Shown here in pieces: positions 36,779 through 49,225 of a stretch of 64,000 bases of DNA (position 1 is the first letter of the stretch; each line of letters opens with the position of its first letter). Where the stretch lies: assembly GCA_002245135.1 (NCBI GenBank), contig NGBS01000586.1, positions 248,001-312,000 of the forward strand. Direction: 5' to 3'. A model generated the notes under the pieces. It did no database searches. It had not been told where the DNA came from and was given only the letters and a program-made list of their open reading frames with translations. This stretch comes from Proteromonas lacertae. Its lineage: Eukaryota > Sar > Bigyra > Opalinata > Proteromonadidae. The position numbers and the translations under genes were made by a program.

Positions 36779-36977
36779 ATTTTGTATATTTATGACAAAA
36801 AATGGATTATAAAAATGAAATGAAGGCTTGGCTTGAAATTTATAAAATCTCAAAATAGATCAAAATAGCCAACTTTGGCAATAACACAAGTCTTTTTTAT
36901 AATTTATCTCCTTTTATAGATGCGTTGATATTTTTGTTTTTGATTGTTATGAATATTTAAGAAATTTTCATACAAAA

Positions 36978-37552
36978 ATGTTAAAGATATATGAGTTGGA
37001 GTTATTAGAGCTGGTAATACTAAATAATAAAGAGATAGCTCGAATGGATTAGGTAAATCTAAACCTTTTATTAGAGTAAAACTCGTATATGTGGATAAAT
37101 TAGCTTTGCAACTACATTATTATCTATATGATAAGATTCCATTTCATGCTTTTCACATAGTTTTTCTTATTCATCGATATGTTAATTATCATCAAAACAA
37201 AAATGATTATAATAAACCTCTAAAATAATTTTATGACTAACAACAACAAAAATAATCCTTCACTCATTGAAAAGCGAAATTCTACTATCAGATAATGTTA
37301 ATAGTTTTAATACTTCAAATACAATAAATTCTAAATATTTACATCGTCTATTATTTTCATTTTCAATTATTCCACAAAATTTAGGATTGTGTTATTTTAA
37401 TGGAACATTACTAGATAAATACAATACACACCAATAATTTTATGCTTTTATATCATTAATAATCTTTCTTCTTATAGGATTACTCATTTATCAAAAAATA
37501 AAAACAGAAAAGGCTTGAAACAAATCAAACAAATAAAGCTTGAGTGAAATGA
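36978..37552 (+). CDS. Possible small multi-exon gene, unidentified
   Basis: From an ATG at 36978, two typical mini-introns (GTAATAC...GATAG and GTAAATC...TTAG) join into LLEWIRVKLVYVDKLALQLH plus a hydrophobic stretch. Farther on, a coding-like frame reads HRLLFSFSIIPQNLGLCYF and ends near 37552 in a basic tail. The middle (about 37225-37300) could not be joined in one frame. Length, start and family are uncertain. It may be a divergent or decaying gene. Confidence 0.3.
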
Positions 37553-37625
37553 GAACGTATAGTAATCTCTTGTATATCAAGTATTGCATTAAAATCCCTT
37601 TTAATTATTTTTTAAGACTGTAATA

Positions 37626-38321
37626 ATGGGTATAAAATTAACATTTATTATTCAATAGGTATTTCCAGAGATAGTTTCCATAAACGTCGTAACACTGGTG
37701 GTAAAAGAGTCATATCAACCAAGAAGAGACAATATTTATGTGGAAGACAACCAGCTCATACCAAACTTCTTCTCCAAAGTACTAAGAAGCATCAGACCAA
37801 AGTAGTACACACTGTAAGATGTCGTGGTGGCAATTTAAAATACAGAGCTCTCCGTTTATCAGCTGGTAACTTCTCATGGGGAACTGAAGGTATATAATAT
37901 TTTTTTAATGCATTATTTTAATTACTTAGTCTGTACAAGAAAATGCCGTATTTTAGATGTTGTGTACAATGCATCAAACAACGAATTGGTCAGAACTAAA
38001 ACTTTAGTTAAAGGATGTATTGTTGAAATCGATGCTGCGCCATTCAAAACATGGTTTGAAAACCATTATGATGTAAAAATCGAAAAGAAAGGTGAAGAAC
38101 CAAAATTCGATGCTGAAAAGAAGAGAAACGACAAAACAAAAGCAAAGACTGAAGCTAGAAGAAAGAAGGCCGTATGGGATCAAGCCATTTTAGATGAAAT
38201 TGTAGGAAACAGATTATTAGCATGTATTTCTTCAAGACCAGGACAATGTGGACGTGCTGATGGATATTTACTTGAAGGTGAAGAATTAGCTTTCTACCAA
38301 AAGAAAATCGTTAAAAAGTAA
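37626..38321 (+). CDS. RPS8: Small ribosomal subunit protein eS8
   Basis: The first exon is just 4 nt (37626-37629, ATGG), followed by exons 37659-37889 and 37930-38321; 208 residues in all. The product starts [18 protein letters not shown], continues with [20 protein letters not shown] and [15 protein letters not shown], and ends [20 protein letters not shown] then FYQKKIVKK. All are strongly conserved in eukaryotic S8. An intron right after the start codon is common in ribosomal protein genes. It is a structural component of the 40S subunit. Confidence 0.97.
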
Positions 38322-38464
38322 AAATATAATTATGAATTAATACACAAGGGATTTTTATTTATGTTTATTAGGAAATAATCATTTAACTTCTTTCTCCCAA
38401 AGTTGGCAAGAAGAGAATATATTATTTTATTCATTAAAAAAAACATTATTTAATAGAATAAAAG

Positions 38465-41009
38465 TTAGACTATATTTCGCTTCTTTTTACTGCAATAATC
38501 ATCGTAATAATATACCACTTCATAATTTTCCCATAATGAAAATTTCATTTCTATAAATGGATATTCTTCTTTCTCTAATGATTTAGAACAAATAGATTTT
38601 AATCCCTTTATTCTTATATAATTTCCACTTAGATTTATTCTTTTACAATCTTTAACAGAATCTATTTTTTCTGATAATAATATCACACTTTCATCATCTA
38701 TTTCTATATTACTCAAATCTATTCCGTCAAAATCCACTAATAAATCTAATTTGTTTAATAACAATTTAAATCCAACATTACCAATTTTATTACCTATAAA
38801 AGCAATAATAGAAATAATTACATAAATATACCATAAATACAAATACAAGAAATATTATCATTTTCATTCAAATACAAGAAATATTCTATCCCATCTGAAT
38901 CAATAAAGTTATCACTTATATCAAGTTCTATCTTCTCTTCAAGATTCTTTAAACTATCTAATAAATATTTTAAACCAGTTGAAGATAATCCCATATCTTT
39001 ATATAATAATAATAATAATAATACTATAAAAATTTGTTATATCAATAAAATAGATAATAATCTTGATCATTATGACAATATTCTTTCACTAGGAAATTCA
39101 AATATGGTGCTACTATTCTCATTCCTTCATCTCCAATCAAATTTCCACTTATTTGAAATTCTCTTAATTTTGGAAATGAATTTATCAGTATTTTCATACT
39201 TTCACATGTTAATTTATTATCTATAGCCTAAATCAATATCAAATTATACCTCTTAAATCTAATGCATTTATATCTTCCAATTCATTTGATCTTAATGAGA
39301 TGAAGGATTTAAACAAATCATCATCAATATCTAAGATGCTAAGATCCAATATGTTATAATAATCTCCATTCTCATCTACATCTACACTTTTAATGATATT
39401 GATTAATTCAGGAATATCTTCATCAACCAATAAATCTTTTTGTGCATCACAATGTACTTTTCCAACTTTGAGTAATAAAGATTTCAATCCTTTGGAATGA
39501 ATATTTTTATTTCCTCTTATGTCTATTTCCTTTATTTTTGGATATTTGTATAATTCTTCTGATAATAATATCATTGATTCATCATCCAATTTGCATTTCA
39601 AAAAGATACAATTCATTTTCTTTGTTGATTAATAAATGTAAATATGGAAGCAATAATTTAAAACCTTCTAAACCTATTGAATTATCTATTATATAAAATA
39701 AATTGATAATATATATACATGAAAGATCTACATGTTCCAATTTCATAAATGGAATTGATTTCACAAATGATTCAATAAATATAATAGTAATATTACAAAA
39801 TGATAAATCTAATTCTTGCAAAGATGATAATCGAAAAAATAAAGATCCAAATAATGATTGTTGTTTAATTGGAATGAAGGAATATAAAATTATACCAAAT
39901 CTAAGTTTTGTTGGATTGATCAGTTTCATTATTTTAAAGAGATAATTCATTCCTTCTTCACATAAACACATACTTTCCGAAGGAACTTTAATTCTTTCAT
40001 CATTATAATCAGTGTGAATGTTAAGAATTATTTTATCTAAATAACACTCTTTTCCTTCTTTACACAGGTGATTTATTTGATATTTCACTTTATCTTCTAT
40101 TGATCTATCTTTTTTGTATAATTTCATCATCAATAATATTGATAGTTTTCTTTCATTTGGTTTATTATTGTATGATTTTATCAAAACATCTCGAAGTTCT
40201 TCTCTTTTATTACATTGAAGATAATATTCTGATGGATATATAATAGGAAGCGTTAAAATCATATTATCGCTACTGAATAATATATCTTTTCTTTCTTCAT
40301 ATATCATCAAATTATCATCATTATCTCTCAATATTTCACTCATTTTTATCATTTCTTTATTCAACTCTTTTAAACTCAGTCTATCTTCACTCTTTACTTT
40401 TAACATTCTCAATATCATCTCTTTCATTCTATCATCACATTCTACTTCAAAACTGTATTTACATTTCATAACATTCTCTTTTGTTTTATTCATATTATCA
40501 TCTTCATTGAATGGTAATTTCTTAAACATCATTTCATATAATATACATCCAATTGACCAAATCACACTTTCATCATTACATTCATATCCACTTAATTCTT
40601 CTAAGCTTTTGAAACAGATATCATACACTCTCATATCATCTTCTTTTCTTAATTCATTCAACAATAAATCACATATTTTTACATTACCATCTTCTTCATA
40701 TATTATGTTACTACTCTTCAAATTACCTACCACTACATCATATTCATTCAATATCATCAATATATCACATATTGAACATATTACATCACATATTTCATTC
40801 ATTGAAAGAGATTTATTCTGAATTATCTCTTCCATGTCTCTCAAGTAATATTTTCGTTTCAATATCACATATTCACTTTCAATATTTACTTGGAGTGTTT
40901 TAGAGGGATAAATAAAGGGTAAATGACAGTCTAACAGTAACTTATTGTTCTCTAGGAATTTTAATATCTTCTTTTCCTTAATTCCTGATACACTCAACAT
41001 TTTCATCAT
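38465..41009 (-). CDS. Pseudokinase-leucine-rich repeat protein
   Basis: The longest member of a three-locus family here. Residues ~1-230 are kinase-like (SIGCILYEMMFKKLPFNEDD matches kinase subdomain IX), but the glycine loop is absent, the catalytic loop reads GNLKSSN and DFG is CDLL, so catalysis is unlikely. RNI-type LRRs follow (ELDLSFCNITIIFIESF, LDLRDNKLTCESMKIL, GNLIGDEGMRIVAPYL, LSGNYIRIKGLKSIC). Introns at 39215-39243 (GTATAATTTG...CTATAG) and near 38806-38857 are well supported. One frame break near 39605 and an unclear junction near 39010-39060 keep the model provisional. Kinase-like plus LRR fusions usually act as scaffolds or sensors; the function is not known. Confidence 0.6.
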
Positions 41010-41010
41010 C
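40326..41010. repeat. Direct repeat partner of 34888-35572
   Basis: Near-identical to 34888-35572. It is the 5' kinase-like part of the pseudokinase-LRR gene. The identity ends within a few bases of the start codon on one side and mid-gene on the other. Confidence 0.88.
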
Positions 41011-41334
41011 TCAATATCATTTTCATGTTGAATTACAATTTCATCTTCATTACTACTTTTTTCTACTCTTTCTTTTATCTAGACAATAGTAAAAAACTAA
41101 AATACTTCAGTATGAGATGGTAATATCAATGATAGAATGTCATCTACAAGAGATTTTAAGAAAAAAAACATTTTTCTGTTTCAAAATTTTGAGTCGTTTT
41201 TTAATTAATTTCTATTTTTACATAAATAGCTATTCTATGGGCATATAAATAAAATTAATCCACCCACATAAACATTACATTATTAATAATCAAAACAAAA
41301 AACAATCATATCTCATTAATTCTCTATTCCCTCT

Positions 41335-43238
41335 CTAATGATGGAATAATCTCTCTCCAGTATGAACCATTGTCATACCATACTCATCACAAGCAGCAGT
41401 AACTTCTTGATCAGCAACACTACCACCTGGTTGAGCAATATACTTCACACCATACTTACTAGCATGATCAATATTATCTCTGAATGGGAAGAAAGCATCA
41501 CTGGATAGGGATACACCACTTAATGTCTTTAAGAACTCTTTCTTAGATTCATCAGATAATGGTTCTGGAACTTTCTCGAATAATTTCTCCCATGTAATTC
41601 TTTCAGCATCTGTTAAGTCTCCTTCAATGTATCGAACTCTAGCATTCACTCTATCTTGTCTCTTTACACCAGATGCGAATTTCAAATCTAATACTTGAGG
41701 ATGTTGCCTTAAATACCAAGTGGTTACTTTTCTTGCTGCTAATTTTACACAGTCTACTCTTGATTGTTGGCCAGCACCTACACCAATCATTTGACCATCT
41801 AATGCATAACCAACACTGTTACTTTGAGTGTATTTAATACATATTGAAGCTAAGATTAAATCAATAATTGCAGTATCAGTTAAGTCTTTTGTCTTAGTGA
41901 CAATATTCTTTAAATTTTCTTTAGTGAATAAGAAATTGTTGTGTTTTTGAGCTAATACCATTCCGTGTAATTCTCTAAATTCCATTTCTGGCATCTTAAA
42001 GTCAGGATTACCCTGTAAAATAATGAATGAACCTTTCTTCTTGTTCTTTAATATTTCAAATGCTTCTGGTTCAAAGGATGGTGCAATAATACCATCACAT
42101 ACTTCAATCTTTAAAATATTAGCAGTAGCAACGTCAACTTTGTCTGAAATTGCGACGAAATCACCAAAGGAACTCATTGGATCAGCATTTCTGGCTCTTA
42201 AATAAGCTAATGATGTCTCTGTCATTTCTCTATCACCTACTTCATAAGCTTGCTTCAATGCATCAGATAATGGTAATCCAATTGCACAACCAGCTGGAGA
42301 AACGTGTTTAAAACTAGCAGCACATACTCTTCCTAATGATTTCTTCACTTCTTGAACTAATTGCCATGAATTAGCTGCATCGCATAAATTAATATAACCT
42401 GGCTTGCCATTGAGTACAGTAAATGGTAATGTACTTCCTAACATTGAATATACAGCAGCTGGTGCTTGAGATGGATTGCAACCATATTTTAAAGACATTT
42501 CATATTGATAAGGTCTTGTAACGACTATAAATTTAAAAATAAAATTAATATATAATAAATACCAGCTCCTGGTTGTTGTTCAGTTTGTTGTGTAAACCAA
42601 TTAGAAATAGATGAATCATATTTTGCACTTAATGAAAACGCTGTAGCAGCAAATCTACGTCTTGTCTCCAATGATGTACAACCGTTGTTCTTTTTCATTT
42701 CTTCGATTAAATCAGAGTATTGTGTTGGACTGGTTACAATGGTTACATAGTTGTGATTCTTAGCAGATGATCTTAACATACTTGGACCACCAATATCGAT
42801 ATTCTCAATACAAGTATCAAAATCACTACCTTTAGAAACAGCTAATTCAAATGGATATAAATTCATTACTACTAAATCAATCCATTCTACTCCATTGTTC
42901 TTACGATCTTCCTCATGTTTCTCATTTCCTCTTACACCTAATAAACCTCCGTGTACTTTTGGATGTAAAGTCTTAACACGTCCGTCCATCATTTCTGGAA
43001 AACCTGTGTATTCAGATACATCCATAACCTTAATTCCGTTATCTCTTAATGCTTTTGCACTACCTCCTGTTGACATTATAACAACACCTTGTGATTCCAA
43101 AAATTTGCCTAAATCAACTAATCCTGTCTTATCAAAAACAGAAATAATAGCTCTTCCAATTTTACGCATGTTTTCAGAACTACCTATACAAACAATTAGA
43201 TTTCAAATACCTTTGACTGCTGTTAATGTGTGAGACAT
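41335..43238 (-). CDS. ATIC: Bifunctional purine synthesis protein ATIC (AICAR transformylase/IMP cyclohydrolase)
   Basis: Exons 43211-43238, 42563-43183 and 41335-42524 encode 612 residues, near the family's ~590. The N-terminal MGS-like IMP cyclohydrolase domain has IISVFDKTGLVDLGKFL, MSTGGSAKALRD, MMDGRVKTLHPKVHGG, VVMNLYPFE and ENIDIGGPSMLRS. The C-terminal transformylase domain has KYGCNPSQ, LNGKPGYINLCDA, SFKHVSPAG, SNSVGYALDG, GAGQQSRVDC and DAFFPFRDN, including the Lys-His catalytic pair. It performs the last two steps of de novo IMP synthesis, so the cell makes its own purines. Confidence 0.97.
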
Positions 43239-43545
43239 TGCAAATAAGAGAAAAAGAGAAATTAATGAGATGAGAATTAAAATCTATTTTGAAATTAGGA
43301 TTTCAATAGTTGTAGCAGATCGTGTCAAATTAGAGAGATTCAACGAATATATTTTTAGTAATTGTTTTAATCAAAACGGCTATTTTCGAAAAGGTGTTTT
43401 TTTTCATCCTATCGAACTTTGAAAAAATCAAAATTACATCATAAGTTCAATAAATAGTGATATATATATATATATATAACTTAAAGCAATCCAGTTTAAT
43501 TAACAGAATCAATTACTCATCCAGAAAAGCATCTAACAAAGCGCA
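43239..43545. other. Divergent intergenic region with a TA microsatellite
   Basis: Separates ATIC (minus strand) from the ARM-like paralogue (plus strand). It contains a short (TA)n run at 43460-43478. Apart from general AT-richness no other element is recognised. Confidence 0.4.
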
Positions 43546-46353
43546 ATGGCAAATATAAAATTTCGAAACACTAATCCTAATATGGGAGAGAATGAGTTGT
43601 TGCATGTGTGTGAACCATTTCCCTTTTCTTGTTCAATAGAAGTACCTTCAAAGTATATATCATTATTTAAATTAATAAAATATATAGTTTTGATGAAGCA
43701 ATGAAACAATGTGTAAAAGTGGAGTTATGGACAGATTTGTGTGATATTACTCAGTATAATGGTTTATAGCTATTGTCTAGTAAAAATAATGAATGGCACT
43801 CAGTAGAAATGCGATTAATTCGTTGTGAAAATTGCATATTATACTTTGGTATATCAATATTCGTAATAAAGAATGGAAAATTTGGAATGACCATGAGACT
43901 AAAATACAAAGATGACGATTATATTTGGAGTGGAGATGGTACTAATAATATAGCAATCATTAGTTTGCCATTACAATTGAAGTACCAACGAGAATTCACA
44001 CTAGATTCCGTTGAACATTTTGTACAGTGGTATAATTTATGTTTAAAATATATAACCAATGAAATGGCAAATTCTACATCCACAACACCTAGTGCTTCTC
44101 CACTTTCTATTAATAGTTACAGTAGTAGTAACTATGGTAGCAGTAATAGTATAAATGAAATAAAATATATCCGAAGTTTTACTTGTTCATTTGTGGGATT
44201 GAATATGTTTAGATGTTTTGAATGATGTAGCTGTCAGTGATAGTATTGTACAACTGTTATTAGATTCAAAACATTTAACTAGTAGTTCTGCTTGTAAGAG
44301 AATTATATTGTATTTTATTGGTAGTTCTTATATTACGAATTCTCTATTTAAAAAGTATATATACATATACATATATATTGTAGGATATGTGATTATGTTG
44401 ATGAAGATGATAAAGATGAAGAATATGATAGTTACGATATTAATGAAAATAATTTCTATACTAATATAAAAGACATGAATACTCTTCGAAACGCTATGAA
44501 TTCATTCATCGATGTAATCATCAAGAATAAATTCACAGAAATTTCATATTCGAATAATCTCAGTAAAAATGGAAAATCGAATGATATAAAACCAACTATT
44601 AAAGATCCTCATTCTAGTAGCAATAATAATGAATTAAGATCACGAACACTCTCCAAATTACCAGGTCAATCGATGCCAAACCTTTGTCATAGTAGTAGTA
44701 TATCTTATGATCAAGGAAATAGTTGTTTTTATGAATTATTAATTGATTTAATTAAATACAATAGTTGTGAACTCTTTAATCATAGAAACATTGAGGCTTT
44801 AATGAATTTGTTAATAACTACAGATGATTCAATGATTCATTTATATGTTTATAAAACACTCCGATATTTATATGACAAACCTCCAACAAATGTTAATGGT
44901 AAATTGTATAGTTTGACAAGCTTTATTTTGGAGATATTAACCTCCATGTTCCGCTTACATGAAATGACCATGAGAGAAATGAAAAAGAATCAATTCAGAT
45001 ATGAAGGTGATTATATAATGGATGGAAAAGAAGTAAGTCCACTTTATTCATTATTGAAATTATTAACTAAGCTATTAGATCCAACTCCGAAGTATTTATC
45101 TTCGCTTAAAACATCATCTGTTCCTCCACTCGGTTTGGGTTTTAATTCTCCACAAATAACTCCATCTTTTTCACCATCATCCAATACTAATTCACCTCCA
45201 CCTTTATCATTATTACAATATTCTCCATCTCCATCTTTAATACCTCAATCTCCAGGATTATTAAACTCCAGCAACGGTAATAATAATAACGATGATATTT
45301 CATTACCAGTAAATATCAGTTTTAATATCGAAACTAAGAATCTAAAGCGTAGGAAAATGAGAAAACCACCACCAATGTCAAAGAGTGGTTTTGTAATTGG
45401 AGATGAAGATAGTGATGATGATAATATAAGTAGTAGTAAAAGCAATAATAACTTAGAAGTTGATGATGATGATGATGATGACGATGACGATGGTATATAT
45501 GATTCATTTATGCCTGCTTATCCATCACCTCGACCTTTAAATATGATGAATAAATCAAAGTCAATGTTACCAATGAATGGAGATAGTATATTAAACTCAA
45601 TGATGATATCTGATTCGACTAATATTGAAAGTGATCATATTCCTTTTCATAAATCATTATTTTTGAGAAAACAGAAACGAATTATTATTAATAATAATAA
45701 TAATAATAATAATAATTTATATATGCAACAACAACAACAACAACAAGTGTCAGTGAAAGAACAAATCGAATCTCAAATACAAACTATTCAAGATGACTAC
45801 AATTTACATATTAAAGAATTGATCCATAGTTTATTAGGTTTAGTTTATATCTTAGATATAGATAATAATGATTATAAGAAGATAATAGAAATATTAAAAA
45901 ACCTTTGTTCTAAACAGGATAAGTTGTTAAATTTCATTATTATTGAATATATCACCAAGCACTTCCCTAAAGAAAGTACTAAGAGTTGTTCATTGTTGAG
46001 GTTGTTATTTAGTGCAATTAATGAGTTTGATTCACCCAAGCCTCTTATTGATAAGAATCTAGGAGTATATTTTATAATTATCTTATGTATATTCTATATA
46101 GCCCACTATTATTAAACGAGTATGTAAATGTATTCGTAATACTCATGTGGATGTGATAGCTACCGCTTTGAATGGAATTGAACCATACAGTAATAATATC
46201 TTCTGGGGATTGGTAAATGGATGTGGGTTAAAGATTCAAATTGTTCAATATGTGAAATCTGCTATTGAAAGTAACTTGGATAGTTGGTATAATGAGATTA
46301 AAGTGAAAACAAAGAATATTTTAGATCTTCTTCATCATGACGGATATCTTTAA
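43546..46353 (+). CDS. ARM-like repeat protein, paralogue 2 (function unknown)
   Basis: Exons 43546-43652, 43688-43753, 43781-44175, 44213-44354, 44384-46064 and 46102-46353 total 880 residues in one frame. Like paralogue 1, it opens with a VCEPF motif and a WHSVEMRLI strand, passes through a KRIILYFIGSSYITNSLFK helix, has an ARM-like section (LYVYKTLRYLYDKPP) and finishes in TIIKRVCKCIR helices. A long disordered linker carries Ser/Pro blocks, a run of ten Asp, poly-Asn and poly-Gln. It has one more intron than paralogue 1. The shared YDKPP motif and the 66-nt second exon show common descent. The family is unrecognised; the architecture suggests a protein-interaction scaffold. Confidence 0.82.
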
Positions 46354-46485
46354 ATATTAATTAAAAAAGTGCGATAATATAAAATATGTTTTGCTGTTTT
46401 AATAAAGAAATAAACCATATTTATCAAAATAGAATTGCAAGCTTTATTTGAAAAAGAAACTGTCAAATTTGTTTTTATCGTTTTA

Positions 46486-47427
46486 ATGAGCAGTCAAGAG
46501 GCTCATGGCATTGAAATATATGAGAGTGCTGAGCAATTAATTTATCCTTCAGGAAGACGTAGAAATAACGATGAAAATGATCAATTTTTGCCATTACTTA
46601 ATAAACCAAAACCAAAGAGAAAATCTTTTGTTACACCTAGAGGTGATGATTATAATAACAGTAGTAGAGATGTCGGAATCCCTGATGGCTCATATTTTGA
46701 ATATGAATCAACACATGGTAAAGCAAAACAACAATTAGAATTACTGTATTATTTATGATAGTTATTTTTTACATATAGAAGGAATCAAAAGAAACAAATG
46801 ATCTCAAGAATTAATCATTTAAAACGTTTGCAAGAACATGCAATAAAATGTACAGAAAAACAAACGCGTATTATTGGTCGTCAATTAGAGTTTAAAGAAG
46901 AAAGATTAATAACAGAAAGAGATAGAAGAGAATTCCGAAGAAAAGAAAAAGAAAAATTAGATAAAAGAGGAGCTTATTTAAGAGAATTAAGAATGAGATG
47001 TCATAATGATTTAATAAATATGATGAAAGAAGAACAAGAACGACGTGCAAAAGAAGAAGCTGAAGAGAAGAGAAGAAGAGAAGATGAATTAAAAAGACTT
47101 AGGCAAATGGAAGTAGAAAGATGTAGAAACTTGAATTTAAAGAGAAGATTTGAACATAGACAGAGAATGGTAACTATTCATACATTGAAAGAAAAAGAAA
47201 TTGAAGCGATTAGAAATCAACGAATAGAAGAAACAAATCAAAAACTAAAAGAATCTGAAAGATTGGCTGATGAAATAAAGAGGATGAAAGAACAAATAAA
47301 AGAGTTGGACAATCAATTAGATGAGATTACTTTATTGGGTGTAAATACTGTAGAAGGTGGAAAAGAATTGTTAGAAAATGCTACTTTAGAAGTAGAAGAT
47401 AATAATAATGAGAATATGTATTGTTAA
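46486..47427 (+). CDS. Coiled-coil protein, unknown function
   Basis: Two exons (46486-46745, 46779-47427) give 302 residues. After a short low-complexity N-terminus, residues ~95-280 are an almost unbroken charged coiled coil rich in Glu, Lys and Arg (RRREDELKRLRQMEVERC). No specific family was recognised. Such proteins are common in axonemes and basal bodies, but nothing here proves that. The upstream in-frame codons back to 46435 lack a good start, so the ATG giving MSSQEAHG was chosen. Confidence 0.65.
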
Positions 47428-47553
47428 TAATATAATTTAGATTTTGTAATTTATTATTTAATTCTTTTTAAAATAAATGTTTTTGCATTGTGATAAATGA
47501 AATAACACATTCTCTTAAATAAAATCTAAAATCAATCATTTATAATTTATGAA

Positions 47554-48560
47554 TTAAAAGAATATATTTATAGCTATTCCAACACATACTATTGACACTA
47601 TTATTCCACTCCAAAAATACAACATTCCATTATCTTTCATTCTACTGTAATTATATTTACTGAAATTCTTATCATTCTCTTTTACAACAATTCCATTATA
47701 ACATAATTCAATTCCTTCATATAACTTCATTATAACATTATATTTTCTATTTATTACACTTTTATCATCTTTATCCTTATTTTCTATTTTTAAATTTAAT
47801 TGATAATTTACTGGTAAATGATCAAATGAATAAAGCGTTTTTATTTGTTTATTTTTTCTTAATTCATTGATTTTACACATTGTATTAATTCTGCTCACTT
47901 CTCGTGGTATTTCAACTATTTCATATTTTATTCTGTCATCAGATGTTGTATTGAAAGTGATGTTAAAGGAATTAGATTCTTTTGTAATCTTAGAAACTGG
48001 CTTTATATCACCGATTTCTTTCAATTGAGGTATATGGTCAGTTGCTATTCAATAATTAAAATAAATTATTATTATATAAATACCATTCAAAAAGAATACT
48101 CCTAATTGAAAGGTAGAGTTCTGTTTAGCATATACTGTTATAAATAATCTTAAATATCTTGACTGAATAACTACTATATTATCTGTATAATTCCTGTCTG
48201 ACACCCAAACACTGTTAGTATCTCTACTTGACTGTAAAAATGAAAGTATTGGTAATATGGGTGGTTGAATCATTAAATGAACATTACCAATACATGGAGA
48301 TACAATTACTAGGATGCTTCCTTGGTGCATTTGAGACATAATCCAATCAAAGTGCATTTCTTCACCTATTGTTAAATTATATGTTGGTACATCGCTATTT
48401 GAATTTGGATCATATGTGAACTTGTGACAATTAGGAATAACTGTTCCATTCATCGACTCACAAGGATTAGGAAAGGCAGTCTCTTTGGCATTGCAAAAGA
48501 ACAGGAAAACAAAAAAAATTATCTAAAATATATGAATGTGAAACGAAATACAAATGACAT
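47554..48560 (-). CDS. NDNF-like single-pass membrane protein A
   Basis: Three exons (48552-48560, 48084-48522, 47554-48044) encode 312 residues. The first exon is only nine bases and supplies MSF to a signal peptide continuing IIFFVFLFFCNA. The extracellular part has a PPC-like beta domain (ILVIVSPCIGNVHLMIQPP, FITVYAKQNSTFQLGVFF) and a fibronectin-III-like domain with paired cysteines. One membrane span follows near the C-terminus (FWSGIIVSIVCVGIAINIFF). The order resembles animal neuron-derived neurotrophic factor (NDNF) domains, but this copy is the most divergent of four and has almost no cytoplasmic tail. Function unknown. Confidence 0.7.
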
Positions 48561-48671
48561 AAAAAATAACTGACAAAATACTTCAAACAGCAATTCAAAC
48601 TTATTCTTAAAAATCTAAGGAACATCATCACAATCATTATATTTTAGATTAGTGATAATTCATAGGAACTA

Positions 48672-49190
48672 TTTAATCTTCTTCCATTGTATTCTCTATC
48701 ATATTCTTCAATTCTGGAATTACATTGTCAATCTTGTCTTTTAACATCTCATTCATTTCTTCTTCATTTTCTAAATCTAATATTGATTTTATAAATTCAT
48801 CTTGTTCACTGATTATCTTTTTAGCTAATTTTATATTATCTCTTAATCTCTTTATTCGTTTCTATTGATTAAATTATAATATTTATCATTTCATATATAT
48901 ATATATATATATATTATATATACACTTTCTGTTTTCATCACCATTACTGGATGTTCATTCAACTCATTTCCAGTTTCTATTAGATTATTTTGCTGTTCAA
49001 TTCGAAATAATAATGCTTGGATTTTAGAATGTAAATAGGTTAAGTATTGTTGTTTGAAATAATCAACTGGCATTTCGATTATTTCTCTTGAACTTGCTTC
49101 TTCTTTGATTTGTTCTAATGAAAATACAACATCAGCTAAAGCAGTTGTTTGTTTATTTACTAAATCCTATATCACAAATTATAAATATAA

Positions 49191-49225
<35 letters not shown>

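Noticed and set aside
45465-45490. GAT trinucleotide repeat as a regulatory or mobile feature
   Set aside because: It is in frame and encodes an Asp run in the disordered linker of the ARM-like paralogue.
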